Program-made: the position numbers and the translations under genes
Source of the DNA: Stenotrophomonas rhizophila
GTDB lineage: Bacteria > Pseudomonadota > Gammaproteobacteria > Xanthomonadales > Xanthomonadaceae
Direction: 5' to 3'
DNA: 64,000 bases
NCBI RefSeq assembly: GCF_007667275.1
Contig: NZ_VDQT01000003.1
Coordinates: 310,001 to 374,000, forward strand
In this document: one piece after another, positions 9,479-18,894 of the stretch
How the letters are laid out: the number at the start of each line of letters is the position of its first letter
How positions within the stretch are numbered: the stretch's first letter is position 1
The notes under the pieces: generated by a model
What the model was told of the DNA's origin: nothing
The model's database searches: none
The model's input: only the letters and a program-made list of their open reading frames with translations

Positions 9479-9777
9479 CAGCGTCGCGCCTCCGCGTCCG
9501 GCCGCGTCCAGGCGGCGAGGTAGGGCAGCACCAGCGCGGTCAGCATCCAGCCGCCCAGGGTGACGCAGAAGCCGGTAGCGAAGCCGAGCTGGCCCATCCA
9601 CAGCCAGAGCGACGTGGCCGCGGCCACCAGCCCCAGCTGGCGGCCGAGCCGGCCGGCGCGGCGCAGGCGCGGCCAGCGGCAGTGCGGCGAAGCGGCGTAG
9701 AAGGCCAGCGCCGAGAACGCCGACGCAGCGCCGGCCAGTGCGCAGTACAGCAGCGCCAGGGCGTCGGCGGTCAGCAT
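9478..9777 (-). CDS. DUF3325 membrane protein, iron-uptake accessory
   Basis: The 99-residue protein has three hydrophobic segments (LALLYCALAGAASAFSALAF, a central LGLVAAATSLWLWMGQLGFA, and TLGGWMLTALVLPYLAAW), as is usual for DUF3325. It is the first gene of the three-gene operon and overlaps DUF3649 by an ATGA. A Fur-box-like sequence lies about 110 bp upstream. A family role in iron-siderophore uptake is inferred from recurrent gene context only. Confidence 0.8.
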   Translation of the reverse strand: MLTADALALLYCALAGAASAFSALAFYAASPHCRWPRLRRAGRLGRQLGLVAAATSLWLWMGQLGFATGFCVTLGGWMLTALVLPYLAAWTRPDAEARR

Positions 9778-9877
9778 GGAAACGCCGCGCAGGGCAGGAG
9801 CGTGCGGGCCATGGGGGCGGCGCAGGGCATTGAAATCCTCGGGAAGGCAGGCGGGCCGGGCGCTCCGGCAATGCGCG

Positions 9878-9894
9878 CATGGTAATCATTGCCG
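9878..9894 (-). promoter_or_regulatory. possible Fur box upstream of the DUF3325 operon
   Basis: Read on the minus strand the sequence contains AATGATTACCAT, matching 10 of 12 positions of the Fur core AATGATAATCAT. It lies at a plausible promoter distance from the operon whose genes belong to iron-uptake families. Degenerate matches of this size arise by chance, so this is tentative. Confidence 0.4.
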
Positions 9895-9948
9895 TTTGCG
9901 CGCGCCAGAGCATGCGGTGCATGCCGATCCGACGTAAGGCAGCCGACC

Positions 9949-9971
9949 GGTAGCGCCGACCGTTGGTCGGC
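9949..9971 (+). repeat. SMAG (GTAG) palindromic repeat
   Basis: GTAG is followed by GCCGACC-GTT-GGTCGGC, a perfect 7-bp hairpin, the organisation of Stenotrophomonas SMAG repeats. It lies between the iron-uptake operon and the thrS leader. Confidence 0.8.
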
Positions 9972-10001
9972 CCTCGCGACGCGTGACCCAGGCGACCACC
10001 A

Positions 10002-10031
10002 TTGGGCAACCCCCGGCATTTGGTTTAAGAT
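10002..10031 (+). promoter_or_regulatory. candidate promoter of the thrS operon
   Basis: TTGGGC (10002-10007) and TAAGAT (10026-10031) are 18 bp apart. The start site would be near 10038, so a leader of about 200 nt including the short Thr-codon frame and hairpin would precede thrS. Confidence 0.5.
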
Positions 10032-10091
10032 CGACGCATCCACCTCGAGGCAACAAGGTGACCCGCGCCAAGCGCCGGTCCAGCGTGCGAC

Positions 10092-10118
10092 ATGAGCACT
10101 ACCACCGCCCAGCGCTGA
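10092..10118 (+). CDS. possible threonine leader peptide (8 aa)
   Basis: The frame reads MSTTTAQR and then TGA, with three consecutive threonine codons (ACT ACC ACC). It lies 22 nt upstream of an intrinsic hairpin terminator and ahead of thrS, as an attenuation leader would. No convincing ribosome-binding site precedes it. An overlapping GTG frame (10058-10138, 26 codons, better spaced after GAGG) is an alternative leader. The call rests on position and codon content. Confidence 0.4.
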   Translation: MSTTTAQR

Positions 10119-10139
10119 ACGTCCCGACGGCCCCCTGAC

Positions 10140-10165
10140 AGGCGCCTTCGTGGCGCTTTTCTTTT
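10140..10165 (+). terminator. intrinsic terminator (attenuator candidate) before thrS
   Basis: A 7-bp stem (10140-10146 with 10152-10158, one G-T pair) with loop TTCGT is followed by TTTTCTTTT. An upstream AAGCGCC at 10070-10076 is the exact complement of the 3' arm GGCGCTT and could form an alternative pairing. It lies within the transcript leading to thrS. Confidence 0.65.
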
Positions 10166-10243
10166 ATCCGGCCGCGCCCCGGGCACCCTCGACTCCCGTT
10201 TCCCCGGCCTGCATCCAGGCCCCCCAAGCACAAAGCCAGAGCC

Positions 10244-12148
10244 ATGATCGCGATCACGCTTCCCGACGGCAGCCGCCGTGAGTTCGAAAACCCCGTCAGT
10301 GTCATGGAGGTCGCCCAGTCGATCGGCGCCGGCCTGGCCAAGGCCACCATCGCCGGTGCGGTGGATGGCGTGCTGGTCGATGCCAGTGACGTGATCGACC
10401 ACGACGCGAGCCTGCGGATCATCACCGCCAAGGACGAGGAGGGCGTGGAAATCATCCGCCACTCCGCCGCCCACCTGGTTGGCCATGCGGTCAAGCAGCT
10501 GTACCCGGACGTCAAGATGGTGATCGGCCCGGTGATCGCCGAAGGCTTCTATTACGACATCCATTCCGAACGTCCGTTCACCCCGGACGACATGGCCGCC
10601 ATCGAAAAGCGCATGGGCGAGCTGATCGCGCAGGACTACGACGTGGTCAAGAAGATGACCCCGCGCGCGGAAGTGATCGAGATCTTCAAGGCCCGTGGCG
10701 AGGACTACAAGCTGCGCCTGATCGAAGACATGTCGCCGGACATCCAGGCCATGGGCATGTACTACCACCAGGAATACGTGGACATGTGCCGCGGACCGCA
10801 CGTGCCCAACACGCGCTTCCTGAAGGCCTTCAAGCTGACCCGCATTTCCGGTGCCTACTGGCGCGGCGACGCCCAGAACGAGCAGCTGCAGCGCATCTAC
10901 GGCACCGCCTGGGCCGACAAGAAGCAGCTCGAGGCCTACATCAAGCGCATCGAAGAAGCCGAAATGCGCGACCACCGCCGCATCGGCAAGCAGCAGGATC
11001 TGTTCCACCTGCAGGAAGAGGCCCCGGGCCTGGTGTTCTGGCACCCCAAGGGCTGGGCGCTGTGGCAGGTGGTCGAGCAGTACATGCGCAAGGTCTACCG
11101 CAAGAGCGGCTACGGCGAAGTGCGCTGCCCGCAGATCCTGGACGTGAGCCTGTGGAAGAAGTCCGGTCACTGGGACAACTACCAGGACAACATGTTCTTC
11201 ACCGAATCGGAGAAGCGCACCTACGCGGTCAAGCCGATGAACTGCCCGGGCCACGTGCAGGTGTTCAACCAGGGCCTGCACAGCTACCGCGACCTGCCGA
11301 TCCGCTACGGTGAGTTCGGTTCCTGCCACCGCAACGAGCCGTCCGGCGCGCTGCACGGCATCCTGCGTGTGCGTGGATTCACCCAGGACGACGGCCACGT
11401 GTTCTGCACCGAAGCACAGATCGAAGCGGAAGTGACCGCCTTCCACCAGCAGGCGCTGGCGGTGTACCAGCACTTCGGCTTCGACGAGATCCAGATCAAG
11501 ATCGCCCTGCGCCCCGAGTCGCGCCTGGGCGACGACGCCACCTGGGACAAGGCCGAAGGCGCGCTGCGCTCGGCGCTGTCCAGCTGCGGCGTGGAATGGC
11601 AGGAGCTGCCGGGCGAGGGCGCCTTCTATGGCCCGAAGATCGAATACCACCTCAAGGACGCCATCGGCCGCACCTGGCAGCTGGGTACCATGCAGGTGGA
11701 CTTCATGATGCCGGGCCGGCTGGGCGCCGAGTACGTGGACGAAAACAGCCAGAAAAAGCACCCGGTCATGCTGCACCGGGCCATCGTGGGCTCCATGGAG
11801 CGCTTTATCGGGATCCTGATCGAGCACCATGCCGGCCAGTTCCCGGCCTGGCTGGCCCCGACCCAGGCGGTGGTGGCCAATATTACCGACGCCCAGGCTG
11901 AATACGTGCAGGAAGTCACGAAAACCCTTGCAGATCAAGGCTTCCGGGTAACGTCCGATTTGCGCAATGAGAAGATCGGTTATAAGATTCGCGAGCATAC
12001 GCTGCAGCGGGTCCCGTACCTGCTGGTGGTGGGCGACCGTGAGAAGGAAAACGGCGCCGTGGCCGTGCGTACGCGCTCCGGCGAAGATCTGGGCAGCATG
12101 TCCGTCCAGGCCTTCATCGAGCGGTTGCAGGCAGAACAGTCTGTGTAA
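10244..12148 (+). CDS. thrS: threonine--tRNA ligase
   Basis: The 634-residue enzyme charges tRNA-Thr with threonine in the cytoplasm. It has the TGS domain (residues 1-60), the editing domain opening with HSAAH at 73-77, the class II catalytic core (motif 2 region [19 protein letters not shown], motif 3 near [20 protein letters not shown]) and an anticodon-binding C-terminus. Length matches the family. The start ATG is 36 nt downstream of GGCCCCCCAAG and agrees with the family N-terminus MIxITLPDGS. It leads the infC-rpmI-rplT-pheST cluster. A leader with Thr codons and a terminator upstream suggests control by threonyl-tRNA supply (inference). Confidence 0.97.
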   Translation: MIAITLPDGSRREFENPVSVMEVAQSIGAGLAKATIAGAVDGVLVDASDVIDHDASLRIITAKDEEGVEIIRHSAAHLVGHAVKQLYPDVKMVIGPVIAEGFYYDIHSERPFTPDDMAAIEKRMGELIAQDYDVVKKMTPRAEVIEIFKARGEDYKLRLIEDMSPDIQAMGMYYHQEYVDMCRGPHVPNTRFLKAFKLTRISGAYWRGDAQNEQLQRIYGTAWADKKQLEAYIKRIEEAEMRDHRRIGKQQDLFHLQEEAPGLVFWHPKGWALWQVVEQYMRKVYRKSGYGEVRCPQILDVSLWKKSGHWDNYQDNMFFTESEKRTYAVKPMNCPGHVQVFNQGLHSYRDLPIRYGEFGSCHRNEPSGALHGILRVRGFTQDDGHVFCTEAQIEAEVTAFHQQALAVYQHFGFDEIQIKIALRPESRLGDDATWDKAEGALRSALSSCGVEWQELPGEGAFYGPKIEYHLKDAIGRTWQLGTMQVDFMMPGRLGAEYVDENSQKKHPVMLHRAIVGSMERFIGILIEHHAGQFPAWLAPTQAVVANITDAQAEYVQEVTKTLADQGFRVTSDLRNEKIGYKIREHTLQRVPYLLVVGDREKENGAVAVRTRSGEDLGSMSVQAFIERLQAEQSV

Positions 12149-12210
12149 GAAAGTCCCGGCCCTGCGGATGACCCGCGTGGGCCGGTTTGATTCCTCTGGG
12201 AGATTGCAAT

Positions 12211-12735
12211 ATCAGTACCCCTGACAACAAACAGAACCGCAAGAATCAGGAAATCCGGGTGCCGCGCGTACGCGTGATCGGCAGCGACGGTGAAATGATT
12301 GGCGTGTTGACGCGTGACGAAGCGCTGTCGATGGCCGAAGACGAAGGTCTGGACCTGGTCGAGATCCAGCCGCAGGCTGATCCGCCGGTGTGCAAGATCA
12401 TGGACTTCGGCAAGTTCAAGTTCGAAGCGCAGAAGAAGGCCAACGAGGCCAAGAAGAAGACCAAGCAGGTCGAGATCAAGGAAGTCAAATTCCGTCCGGT
12501 CACCGACGAAGGCGACTACCAGATCAAGCTGCGCAAGATGCGCGGGTTCCTGGAAGAAGGTGACAAGATCAAAGTGAACATCCGCTTCCGTGGCCGTGAA
12601 ATGAGCCACCAGGAGCTGGGTCGTGAGATGGCCAACCGGATCGAAGCCGATCTGGGTGAGGACATCGTGATCGAGTCCCGTCCGCGCCTGGAAGGCCGGC
12701 AGATGGTCATGATGATCGCGCCGAAGAAGAAATAA
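12211..12735 (+). CDS. infC: translation initiation factor IF-3 (AUC start)
   Basis: The 174-residue product binds the 30S subunit, prevents premature 50S joining and proofreads the start codon. No ATG, GTG or TTG fits the family N-terminus: the sequence (M)[19 protein letters not shown] begins at an ATC at 12211, eight bases after GGGAGA. Rare start codons are a known hallmark of infC, whose product discriminates against them and thus represses itself. The N-domain, Lys-rich linker ([18 protein letters not shown]) and C-domain to MMIAPKKK are intact. It lies 62 bp after thrS. A TTG at 12187 is the only upstream in-frame conventional alternative. Confidence 0.93.
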   Translation: MSTPDNKQNRKNQEIRVPRVRVIGSDGEMIGVLTRDEALSMAEDEGLDLVEIQPQADPPVCKIMDFGKFKFEAQKKANEAKKKTKQVEIKEVKFRPVTDEGDYQIKLRKMRGFLEEGDKIKVNIRFRGREMSHQELGREMANRIEADLGEDIVIESRPRLEGRQMVMMIAPKKK

Positions 12736-12749
12736 GCGCCTCCGGCGCC

Positions 12750-12772
12750 GTAGAGCCACGCCCTGCGTGGCT
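12750..12772 (+). repeat. SMAG (GTAG) palindromic repeat
   Basis: GTAG is followed by AGCCACGC-CC-TGCGTGGCT, the commonest SMAG sequence in this window, just after the infC stop. The remaining 280 bp to rpmI hold a promoter at 12848-12876 and an untranslated leader. Confidence 0.88.
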
Positions 12773-12847
12773 TCGCGGACCTGAACGGAGAGACGCGACC
12801 GTGGCCCGTTCCCGTGTCATACCGGGAACCGTCGCCCAATCAACAGC

Positions 12848-12876
12848 TTGCACCCGTCAACGAACCCATGCATAAT
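12848..12876 (+). promoter_or_regulatory. promoter of rpmI-rplT
   Basis: TTGCAC (12848-12853) and CATAAT (12871-12876) are separated by exactly 17 bp. Transcription from about 12883 would give a 170-nt leader before rpmI, beginning with the small hairpin CCCCG-TTTTT-CGGGG. L20 autoregulation through such leaders is known in other bacteria; it is not shown here. Confidence 0.7.
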
Positions 12877-13052
12877 GGGCGGCCCCGTTTTTCGGGGGTG
12901 CTGTTTTGAACGGTTTCACGCTTTTCAACGGCAACAGGACCGGCCTGGTTCCCAGAGGGGATCCCGGGCTTACAAGCAGGCAAGGGCACGGACGGAAAGT
13001 GTGGCATCGCCACCGCCCTGGTCAGTGACAAAACATCATCAAGGACATTGCA

Positions 13053-13250
13053 ATGCCCAAGATCAAGACCAACCGGGCGGCGGCCAAGCGTTTCCGCAAG
13101 ACCGCCTCCGGCAAGTTCAAGGCTGGCCACGCCAACCGCAGCCACATCCTCACCAAGAAGTCGACCAAGCGGAAGCGCAATCTGCGTCAGACGAACCATG
13201 TTCGTGCAGAAGACGCAGGCCGTTTGACTCGTATGCTTCCCTACCTCTGA
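13053..13250 (+). CDS. rpmI: 50S ribosomal protein L35
   Basis: The 65-residue, Lys/Arg-rich protein starts [17 protein letters not shown] and matches L35 in length and sequence pattern. It is a late-assembly component of the large subunit. CAAGGACATTGCA precedes the ATG. rplT follows after 10 bp in the same transcript, the universal rpmI-rplT pair. Confidence 0.97.
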   Translation: MPKIKTNRAAAKRFRKTASGKFKAGHANRSHILTKKSTKRKRNLRQTNHVRAEDAGRLTRMLPYL

Positions 13251-13260
13251 GGACTGACCC

Positions 13261-13620
13261 ATGGCTCGAGTAAAGCGTGGTGTACAGGCGCGTCGCCGCC
13301 ACAAGAAAATCCTGACCCTTGCCAAGGGTTACTACAACGCACGCCGCAAGGTCTTCCGCGTTGCCAAGCAGGCCGTCATCAAGGCACAGCAGTACGCCTA
13401 TATCGGCCGTAAGCAGAAGAAGCGTAATTTCCGCTCGCTGTGGATCACCCGCATCAACGCGGCTGCCCGCATCAACGGTCTGAGCTACAGCCGTTTCATG
13501 AACGGCCTGCTCAAGGCGAACATCACCCTGGACCGCAAGGTGCTGGCTGACATCGCCGTGCACGACGCAGCCGGTTTTGCTGCACTGGCCGAAAAGGCCA
13601 AGGGCGCGCTGGCGGCATAA
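13261..13620 (+). CDS. rplT: 50S ribosomal protein L20
   Basis: The 119-residue protein is L20, which binds domain I-II of 23S rRNA during early assembly and often represses its own operon. The typical N-terminus [20 protein letters not shown] and the motif [19 protein letters not shown] are present. It follows rpmI by 10 bp with a GAGGA site and is followed by a hairpin terminator before pheS. Confidence 0.97.
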   Translation: MARVKRGVQARRRHKKILTLAKGYYNARRKVFRVAKQAVIKAQQYAYIGRKQKKRNFRSLWITRINAAARINGLSYSRFMNGLLKANITLDRKVLADIAVHDAAGFAALAEKAKGALAA

Positions 13621-13665
13621 GTCCATTCCCCGCCGTTGCCGTGCAAACGCAATGGCGCCGGGTAA

Positions 13666-14775
<1,110 letters not shown>

Positions 14776-14784
14776 TGACGGAAT

Positions 14785-14806
14785 GCCGGGCTGGGCCCGG
14801 CACTAC
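14785..14806 (-). repeat. SMAG (GTAG) palindromic repeat between pheS and pheT
   Basis: On the minus strand it reads GTAG then TGCCGGGC-CC-AGCCCGGC, a GC-rich hairpin. It sits inside the pheST transcript, where such hairpins could affect mRNA stability. Confidence 0.75.
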
Positions 14807-14857
14807 GATTGTTGAACTACGGCCCAGGCGCGTGCGCCGGCCCACCAGGGTGACACC

Positions 14858-17236
14858 ATGAAATTCTCTGAAAACTGGCTGCGCAGCCACGTTCCCACCA
14901 CTGCCTCGCGCGACGAGCTGAGCGCGGTGCTGACCGCCATCGGCCTGGAAGTGGAAGAGGTCACCGACCTCGGTGCCAGCCTCGACCACGTGGTGGTGGC
15001 GCGGATCGTCACCGCCGAGCGCCACCCCGAGGCCGACCGCCTGCAGATCTGCCAGGTCGATGCGGGGCAGGGCGAGCACCTGCAGATCGTGTGTGGCGCG
15101 CCCAACGCGCGCGCCGGCCTGGTCGCACCGCTGGCGATGATCGGCGCGAAGATCGGCGACTTCAACATCAAGGCCGCCAAGCTGCGCGGCGTGGACTCCA
15201 ACGGCATGCTGTGCTCGGCCAAGGAACTGGGCCTGGACAGCGACGCCTCCGGCCTGCTGGAGCTGCCCGCAGACGCCCCGGTCGGCCAGAGTCTGGTCGA
15301 TTACCTGGGCCTGCCCGATGCCAGCATCGAGATCAAGCTCACCCCCAACCGCGCCGACTGTTTCAGCGTGCGCGGCCTCGCCTTCGACGTGGCCGCCGCC
15401 TGCGCCAGCGAAGTGGTCCCGTTCAACGCCGCGCCGGTGCCGGCCGTGGGCAGCCGCGAACTGGCCATCAGCCTGGGCGCCGGTGCCGAAGCCCCGCGCT
15501 ACCTCGGCCGCGTCATCGAAGGCGTGAACCCGCGCGCCGCCACCCCGCTGTGGATGGCCGAGCGCCTGCGTCGCAGCGGTGTGCGCCCGGTGTCGCTGCT
15601 GGTCGACATCACCCAGTACGTGATGCTGGAGCTGGGCCAGCCGATGCATGCCTACGATCTGGGCACCCTGCAGGGCAGCATCGGCGTGCGCCGTTCGCGC
15701 GCGGGTGAAACCCTCAAGCTGCTCGACGGCCGCGATGCCGCGCTGGACGACAGCTTCCTGGTGATTACCGACGCCGACCGCCCGGTTGGCCTGGCCGGTC
15801 TGATGGGCGGCTACGACACCCGGGTCACCGACGACACCACCGCCGTGTTCCTGGAAGCCGCGCACTTCGCCCCGGCCGCCATCATGGGCCGTGGCCGCAA
15901 GCTGGGCCTGCACACCGACGCCGGCCATCGCTTCGAGCGTGGCGTGGACCCCGCGCTGCCGCGCACTGCGATCGAATACGCCACCCGCCTGGTGCTGGAC
16001 CTGGCCGGCGGCACCCCGGCCCCGGTTACCGAGGCGGTGCGCGAAGCCGACCTGCCGGCCACCGCCACCATCGCCCTGCGCCGCGCGCGCATCGCCCGCG
16101 TGCTCGGCGTCCAGATCGCCGATGCCGACGTCGAGCGCATCCTGCGCGCGCTGGGCATGGACGTGGCCGCCGCCGCCGACGGCTGGCAGGTCACCGCGCC
16201 GAGCCGCCGCTTCGACATCGGCATCGAAGAAGACCTGATCGAAGAGCTGGCCCGCATCCACGGCTACGAGCGCATTCCCACCACCCTGCCGGGCGGTGCG
16301 GCGCGCATCGCCATGCCCAGCGAGACCCGCCTGGACGACCTGAGCACCCGTCGCCAGCTGGTCGCCCGCGACCTGCAGGAAACCATCAACTACGCCTTTG
16401 TCGATGCCGGCCTGCTGGCCCAGTGGCAGCTGCAGGACAACGTGGTCGCGCTGGCCAACCCGCTGTCGGCCGAGCTGGCGGTGATGCGCCCGGCGCTGCT
16501 GCCGGGCCTGGTGGCGACCCTGGGCCGCAACGCTGCCCGCCAACAGGCCAGCGTGCGCCTGTTCGAGCTGGGCCGGGTGTTCCACCCACAGGCCGGGCAG
16601 GGCGCCGCGCCGGTGGAAATCCAGCGCGTGGCCGTGGCCGTGTGCGGCGACGCCACCCCGGAACAGTGGGGCGTGGCCACCCGCAAGGTCGACTTCCATG
16701 ACCTCAAGGGCGACCTGGAATCGCTGGCGGCCGCCTCCGGCGCCGAGCTCGCCTTCGTGCCCTCCACCCGCCCGTACGGCCACCCGGCGCGTTCGGCCGA
16801 GGTCCTGCGCGACGGCATCAGCCTGGGCTGGATCGGCCAGGTCCACCCGCGCGTGGCCAAGGCGATGGATATCGACGCTGACGTATTCGGCTTCGAGCTG
16901 GACCTGGCGGCCCTGGCCGCCCGCGCCCTGCCGCGCGCCAGCGAGCTGTCCCGTTTCCCCTCGGTGCGCCGCGACCTGGCCTTCCTGGTGCCCGACGGCG
17001 CCGCCTGGGCCGACCTGGAAGCCACCCTGCGCCGGGCCGCCGGCCCGCTGCTGCAGCAGGTGACCCTGTTCGACCGGTATGTCGGCCAGGGCGTAGAGCC
17101 GGGCTTCAAGAGTCTCGCTATGGGCTTGATTTTGCAGGACAAGTCGCGCACTCTCACGGATCGAGACGTGGACGCAGTGGTCACCGAGGCGGTGGCCGCG
17201 ATGGAGCGTGAACACCACGCCCGGATCCGCGGTTGA
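14858..17236 (+). CDS. pheT: phenylalanine--tRNA ligase beta subunit
   Basis: The 792-residue subunit contains a tRNA-binding OB domain at about 40-150 ([19 protein letters not shown]), the B3/B4 editing region, the B5 domain ([30 protein letters not shown]), a catalytic-like core and a C-terminal anticodon-binding FDX domain. Length agrees with the family. It pairs with pheS to form the alpha2-beta2 synthetase. ihfA begins 28 bp downstream, the conserved pheST-ihfA order. Confidence 0.97.
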   Translation: MKFSENWLRSHVPTTASRDELSAVLTAIGLEVEEVTDLGASLDHVVVARIVTAERHPEADRLQICQVDAGQGEHLQIVCGAPNARAGLVAPLAMIGAKIGDFNIKAAKLRGVDSNGMLCSAKELGLDSDASGLLELPADAPVGQSLVDYLGLPDASIEIKLTPNRADCFSVRGLAFDVAAACASEVVPFNAAPVPAVGSRELAISLGAGAEAPRYLGRVIEGVNPRAATPLWMAERLRRSGVRPVSLLVDITQYVMLELGQPMHAYDLGTLQGSIGVRRSRAGETLKLLDGRDAALDDSFLVITDADRPVGLAGLMGGYDTRVTDDTTAVFLEAAHFAPAAIMGRGRKLGLHTDAGHRFERGVDPALPRTAIEYATRLVLDLAGGTPAPVTEAVREADLPATATIALRRARIARVLGVQIADADVERILRALGMDVAAAADGWQVTAPSRRFDIGIEEDLIEELARIHGYERIPTTLPGGAARIAMPSETRLDDLSTRRQLVARDLQETINYAFVDAGLLAQWQLQDNVVALANPLSAELAVMRPALLPGLVATLGRNAARQQASVRLFELGRVFHPQAGQGAAPVEIQRVAVAVCGDATPEQWGVATRKVDFHDLKGDLESLAAASGAELAFVPSTRPYGHPARSAEVLRDGISLGWIGQVHPRVAKAMDIDADVFGFELDLAALAARALPRASELSRFPSVRRDLAFLVPDGAAWADLEATLRRAAGPLLQQVTLFDRYVGQGVEPGFKSLAMGLILQDKSRTLTDRDVDAVVTEAVAAMEREHHARIRG

Positions 17237-17264
17237 GCGGGCAGGATTGGGGAGTAGCAGGCAG

Positions 17265-17564
17265 ATGGCATTGACCAAGGCGGAGATGGCCGAAAAGCTG
17301 TTCGACGAAGTCGGTCTGAACAAGCGCGAAGCCAAGGAATTTGTCGACGCGTTCTTCGATGTGCTGCGCGAAGCATTGGAACAGGGACGGCAGGTAAAGC
17401 TTTCCGGCTACGGCAATTTCGACCTGCGGCGCAAGAACCAGCGCCCGGGCCGCAACCCGAAGACCGGCGAGGAAATTCCGATTTCCGCCCGTACGGTGGT
17501 CACCTTCCGTCCGGGCCAGAAGCTCAAGGAAAGGGTAGAGGCATATGCTGGATCCGGGCAGTAA
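17265..17564 (+). CDS. ihfA: integration host factor subunit alpha
   Basis: The 99-residue DNA-bending protein forms a heterodimer with IhfB and acts in recombination, replication and sigma-54 transcription. The N-terminus [24 protein letters not shown] and the beta-arm [27 protein letters not shown] region are diagnostic. ATG 17265 follows GGGGAGTAGCAGGCAG and gives the standard length; the earlier ATG at 17208 lies inside pheT. Its last 20 bp overlap the next gene. Confidence 0.96.
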   Translation: MALTKAEMAEKLFDEVGLNKREAKEFVDAFFDVLREALEQGRQVKLSGYGNFDLRRKNQRPGRNPKTGEEIPISARTVVTFRPGQKLKERVEAYAGSGQ

Positions 17565-17901
17565 CCGCGAACTTCCGCCGATACCGGCCAAGCGCTACTT
17601 CACCATCGGTGAAGTCAGCGAGCTGTGCGATGTAAAGCCGCACGTGCTGCGCTACTGGGAAACCGAATTTCCCAGCCTGGAACCGGCCAAGCGCCGCGGC
17701 AACCGCCGCTACTACCAGCGCCACGACGTGCTGATGGTGCGGCAGATCCGCGGCCTGCTGTACGAACAGGGATACACCATCGGCGGCGCGCGCCTGCGCC
17801 TGGAAGGTGCCGGCGCACGCGACGAATCGGCACTGAGCAACCAGATCATCAAGCAGACCCGGATGGAACTGGAAGAAGTGCTGCAGCTGCTGCGCCGCTG
17901 A
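17545..17901 (+). CDS. MerR-family transcriptional regulator
   Basis: The 118-residue protein has an N-terminal winged-helix HTH of the MerR type ([23 protein letters not shown], then [21 protein letters not shown]) and a short C-terminal helix, with no metal-binding cysteine set. This small MerR protein directly after ihfA is a conserved gammaproteobacterial feature of unknown target. It overlaps ihfA by 20 bp, with AAAGGG upstream of its ATG, so the two are translationally linked. Confidence 0.88.
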   Translation: MLDPGSNRELPPIPAKRYFTIGEVSELCDVKPHVLRYWETEFPSLEPAKRRGNRRYYQRHDVLMVRQIRGLLYEQGYTIGGARLRLEGAGARDESALSNQIIKQTRMELEEVLQLLRR

Positions 17902-17968
17902 AGCCTTTTTCGATCAAACCGGTTATACTCGTCGGCCCGCTGCAAGGCGGGGACAACACCAGCAACAT

Positions 17969-18045
17969 CGGGGCGTAGCGCAGCCTGGTAGCGCATCTGC
18001 CTGGGGGGCAGAGGGTCGTCGGTTCAAATCCGGCCGTCCCGACCA
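17969..18045 (+). tRNA. tRNA-Pro (anticodon GGG)
   Basis: The 77-nt gene folds as a full cloverleaf: acceptor CGGGGCG with CGTCCCG, anticodon stem TCTGC/GCAGA around loop CTGGGGG, T-loop GGTTCAAATCC and an encoded CCA end. The anticodon at 18003-18005 is GGG, reading CCC and CCU proline codons. A -10 box TATACT lies at 17934-17939, after the MerR gene, and a terminator follows. Confidence 0.96.
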
Positions 18046-18061
18046 TTGTTGGTGAAAGATC

Positions 18062-18096
18062 AAAGGCCTGCGCAGCGATGTGCGGGCCTTTTTCTT
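18062..18096 (+). terminator. tRNA-Pro terminator
   Basis: The outer stem AAAGGCC/GGCCTTT and an inner TGCGC-rich pairing are followed by TTTTTCTTT. It closes the tRNA-Pro transcript. Confidence 0.8.
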
Positions 18097-18160
18097 TGGC
18101 GTTGTGGGCAGGGATAAGCCTGACTGCGGCAAAGCCGAACGGCAGACGACCAACCCTCAC

Positions 18161-18748
18161 GGTAGGGTCGGTTCCCAAACGACTGCCGATAGCAAACCTG
18201 GGCCCTTTAACGCATTGACCTCGAACCGTGCGCGCCCTTCGCGCATACCTTCGCCGAAGTTCATGCGTCACCCTGCTGATCATTTCCATCGGCGGTCGTT
18301 TGGGAACCGACCCTACCAGCGCACCAGTGCGGTCGACGTCCGGGGCGCTAAACAGCAAACGACCAGCCAGGACGGTAGAGTCGGTTCCCAAACGACTGCC
18401 GATAACAAACTTGGGCCCTTTAACGCATTGACCTCGAACCGTGCGCGCCCTTCGCGCACACCTTCGCCGAAGGTCATGCGTCACCCTGCTGATCGTTTCC
18501 ATCGGCGGTCGTTTGGGAACCGACCCTACCAGCGCTAGTGCAGTCGACGTCCGGGGCTCTAAACGGAAAACAGCAAACGACCAGCCAGGACGGTAGAGTC
18601 GGTTCCCAAACGACTGCCGATAACAAACCTGGGCCCTTTAACGCATTGACCTCGAACCGTGCGCGCCCTTCGCGCACACCTTCGCCGAAGGTCATGCGTC
18701 ACCCTGCTGATCGTTTCCATCGGCGGTCGTTTGGGAACCGACCCTACC
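18161..18748 (+). repeat. left array of three 157-bp REPIN-like elements
   Basis: Units lie at 18161-18317, 18374-18530 and 18592-18748, all in one orientation, with similar 56- and 61-bp spacers. Each unit is bounded by inverted arms of about 30 bp (beginning GGTAGAGTCGGTTCCCAAAC; single-unit variants GGTAGGG) and has a second, inner inverted pair (CGCATTGACCT and AGGTCATGCG). The unit can thus fold as one long hairpin. The arms begin with GTAG like SMAG repeats. With the flank up to 18815 the block is repeated at 20490-21134. No REP-associated transposase gene is in the window. Confidence 0.9.
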
Positions 18749-18894
18749 AGCTGGCTAGTGCGGCCGACGTACACGCTCAGCCCCTTGCCGAAGCCATCGG
18801 CGCCATTGGCACCTCTGCAGAGTGAGATCTGTGTCCAGGGTCGCATGTTTGACGAAACCGAAATGCGGGCGTAGAACCGACTCCGACGTCATCT

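Noticed and set aside
12848..13273. 141-codon plus-strand frame over the rpmI leader
   Set aside because: It runs through the rpmI promoter and coding sequence in another frame; rpmI is clear.
18080..18825. Open frames with repeated peptides (GRVGSQTTAD..., RRSFGNRPYQ) in the REPIN arrays
   Set aside because: They are translations of the repeat elements themselves, present in several frames on both strands, and the 157-bp unit is not a multiple of three.
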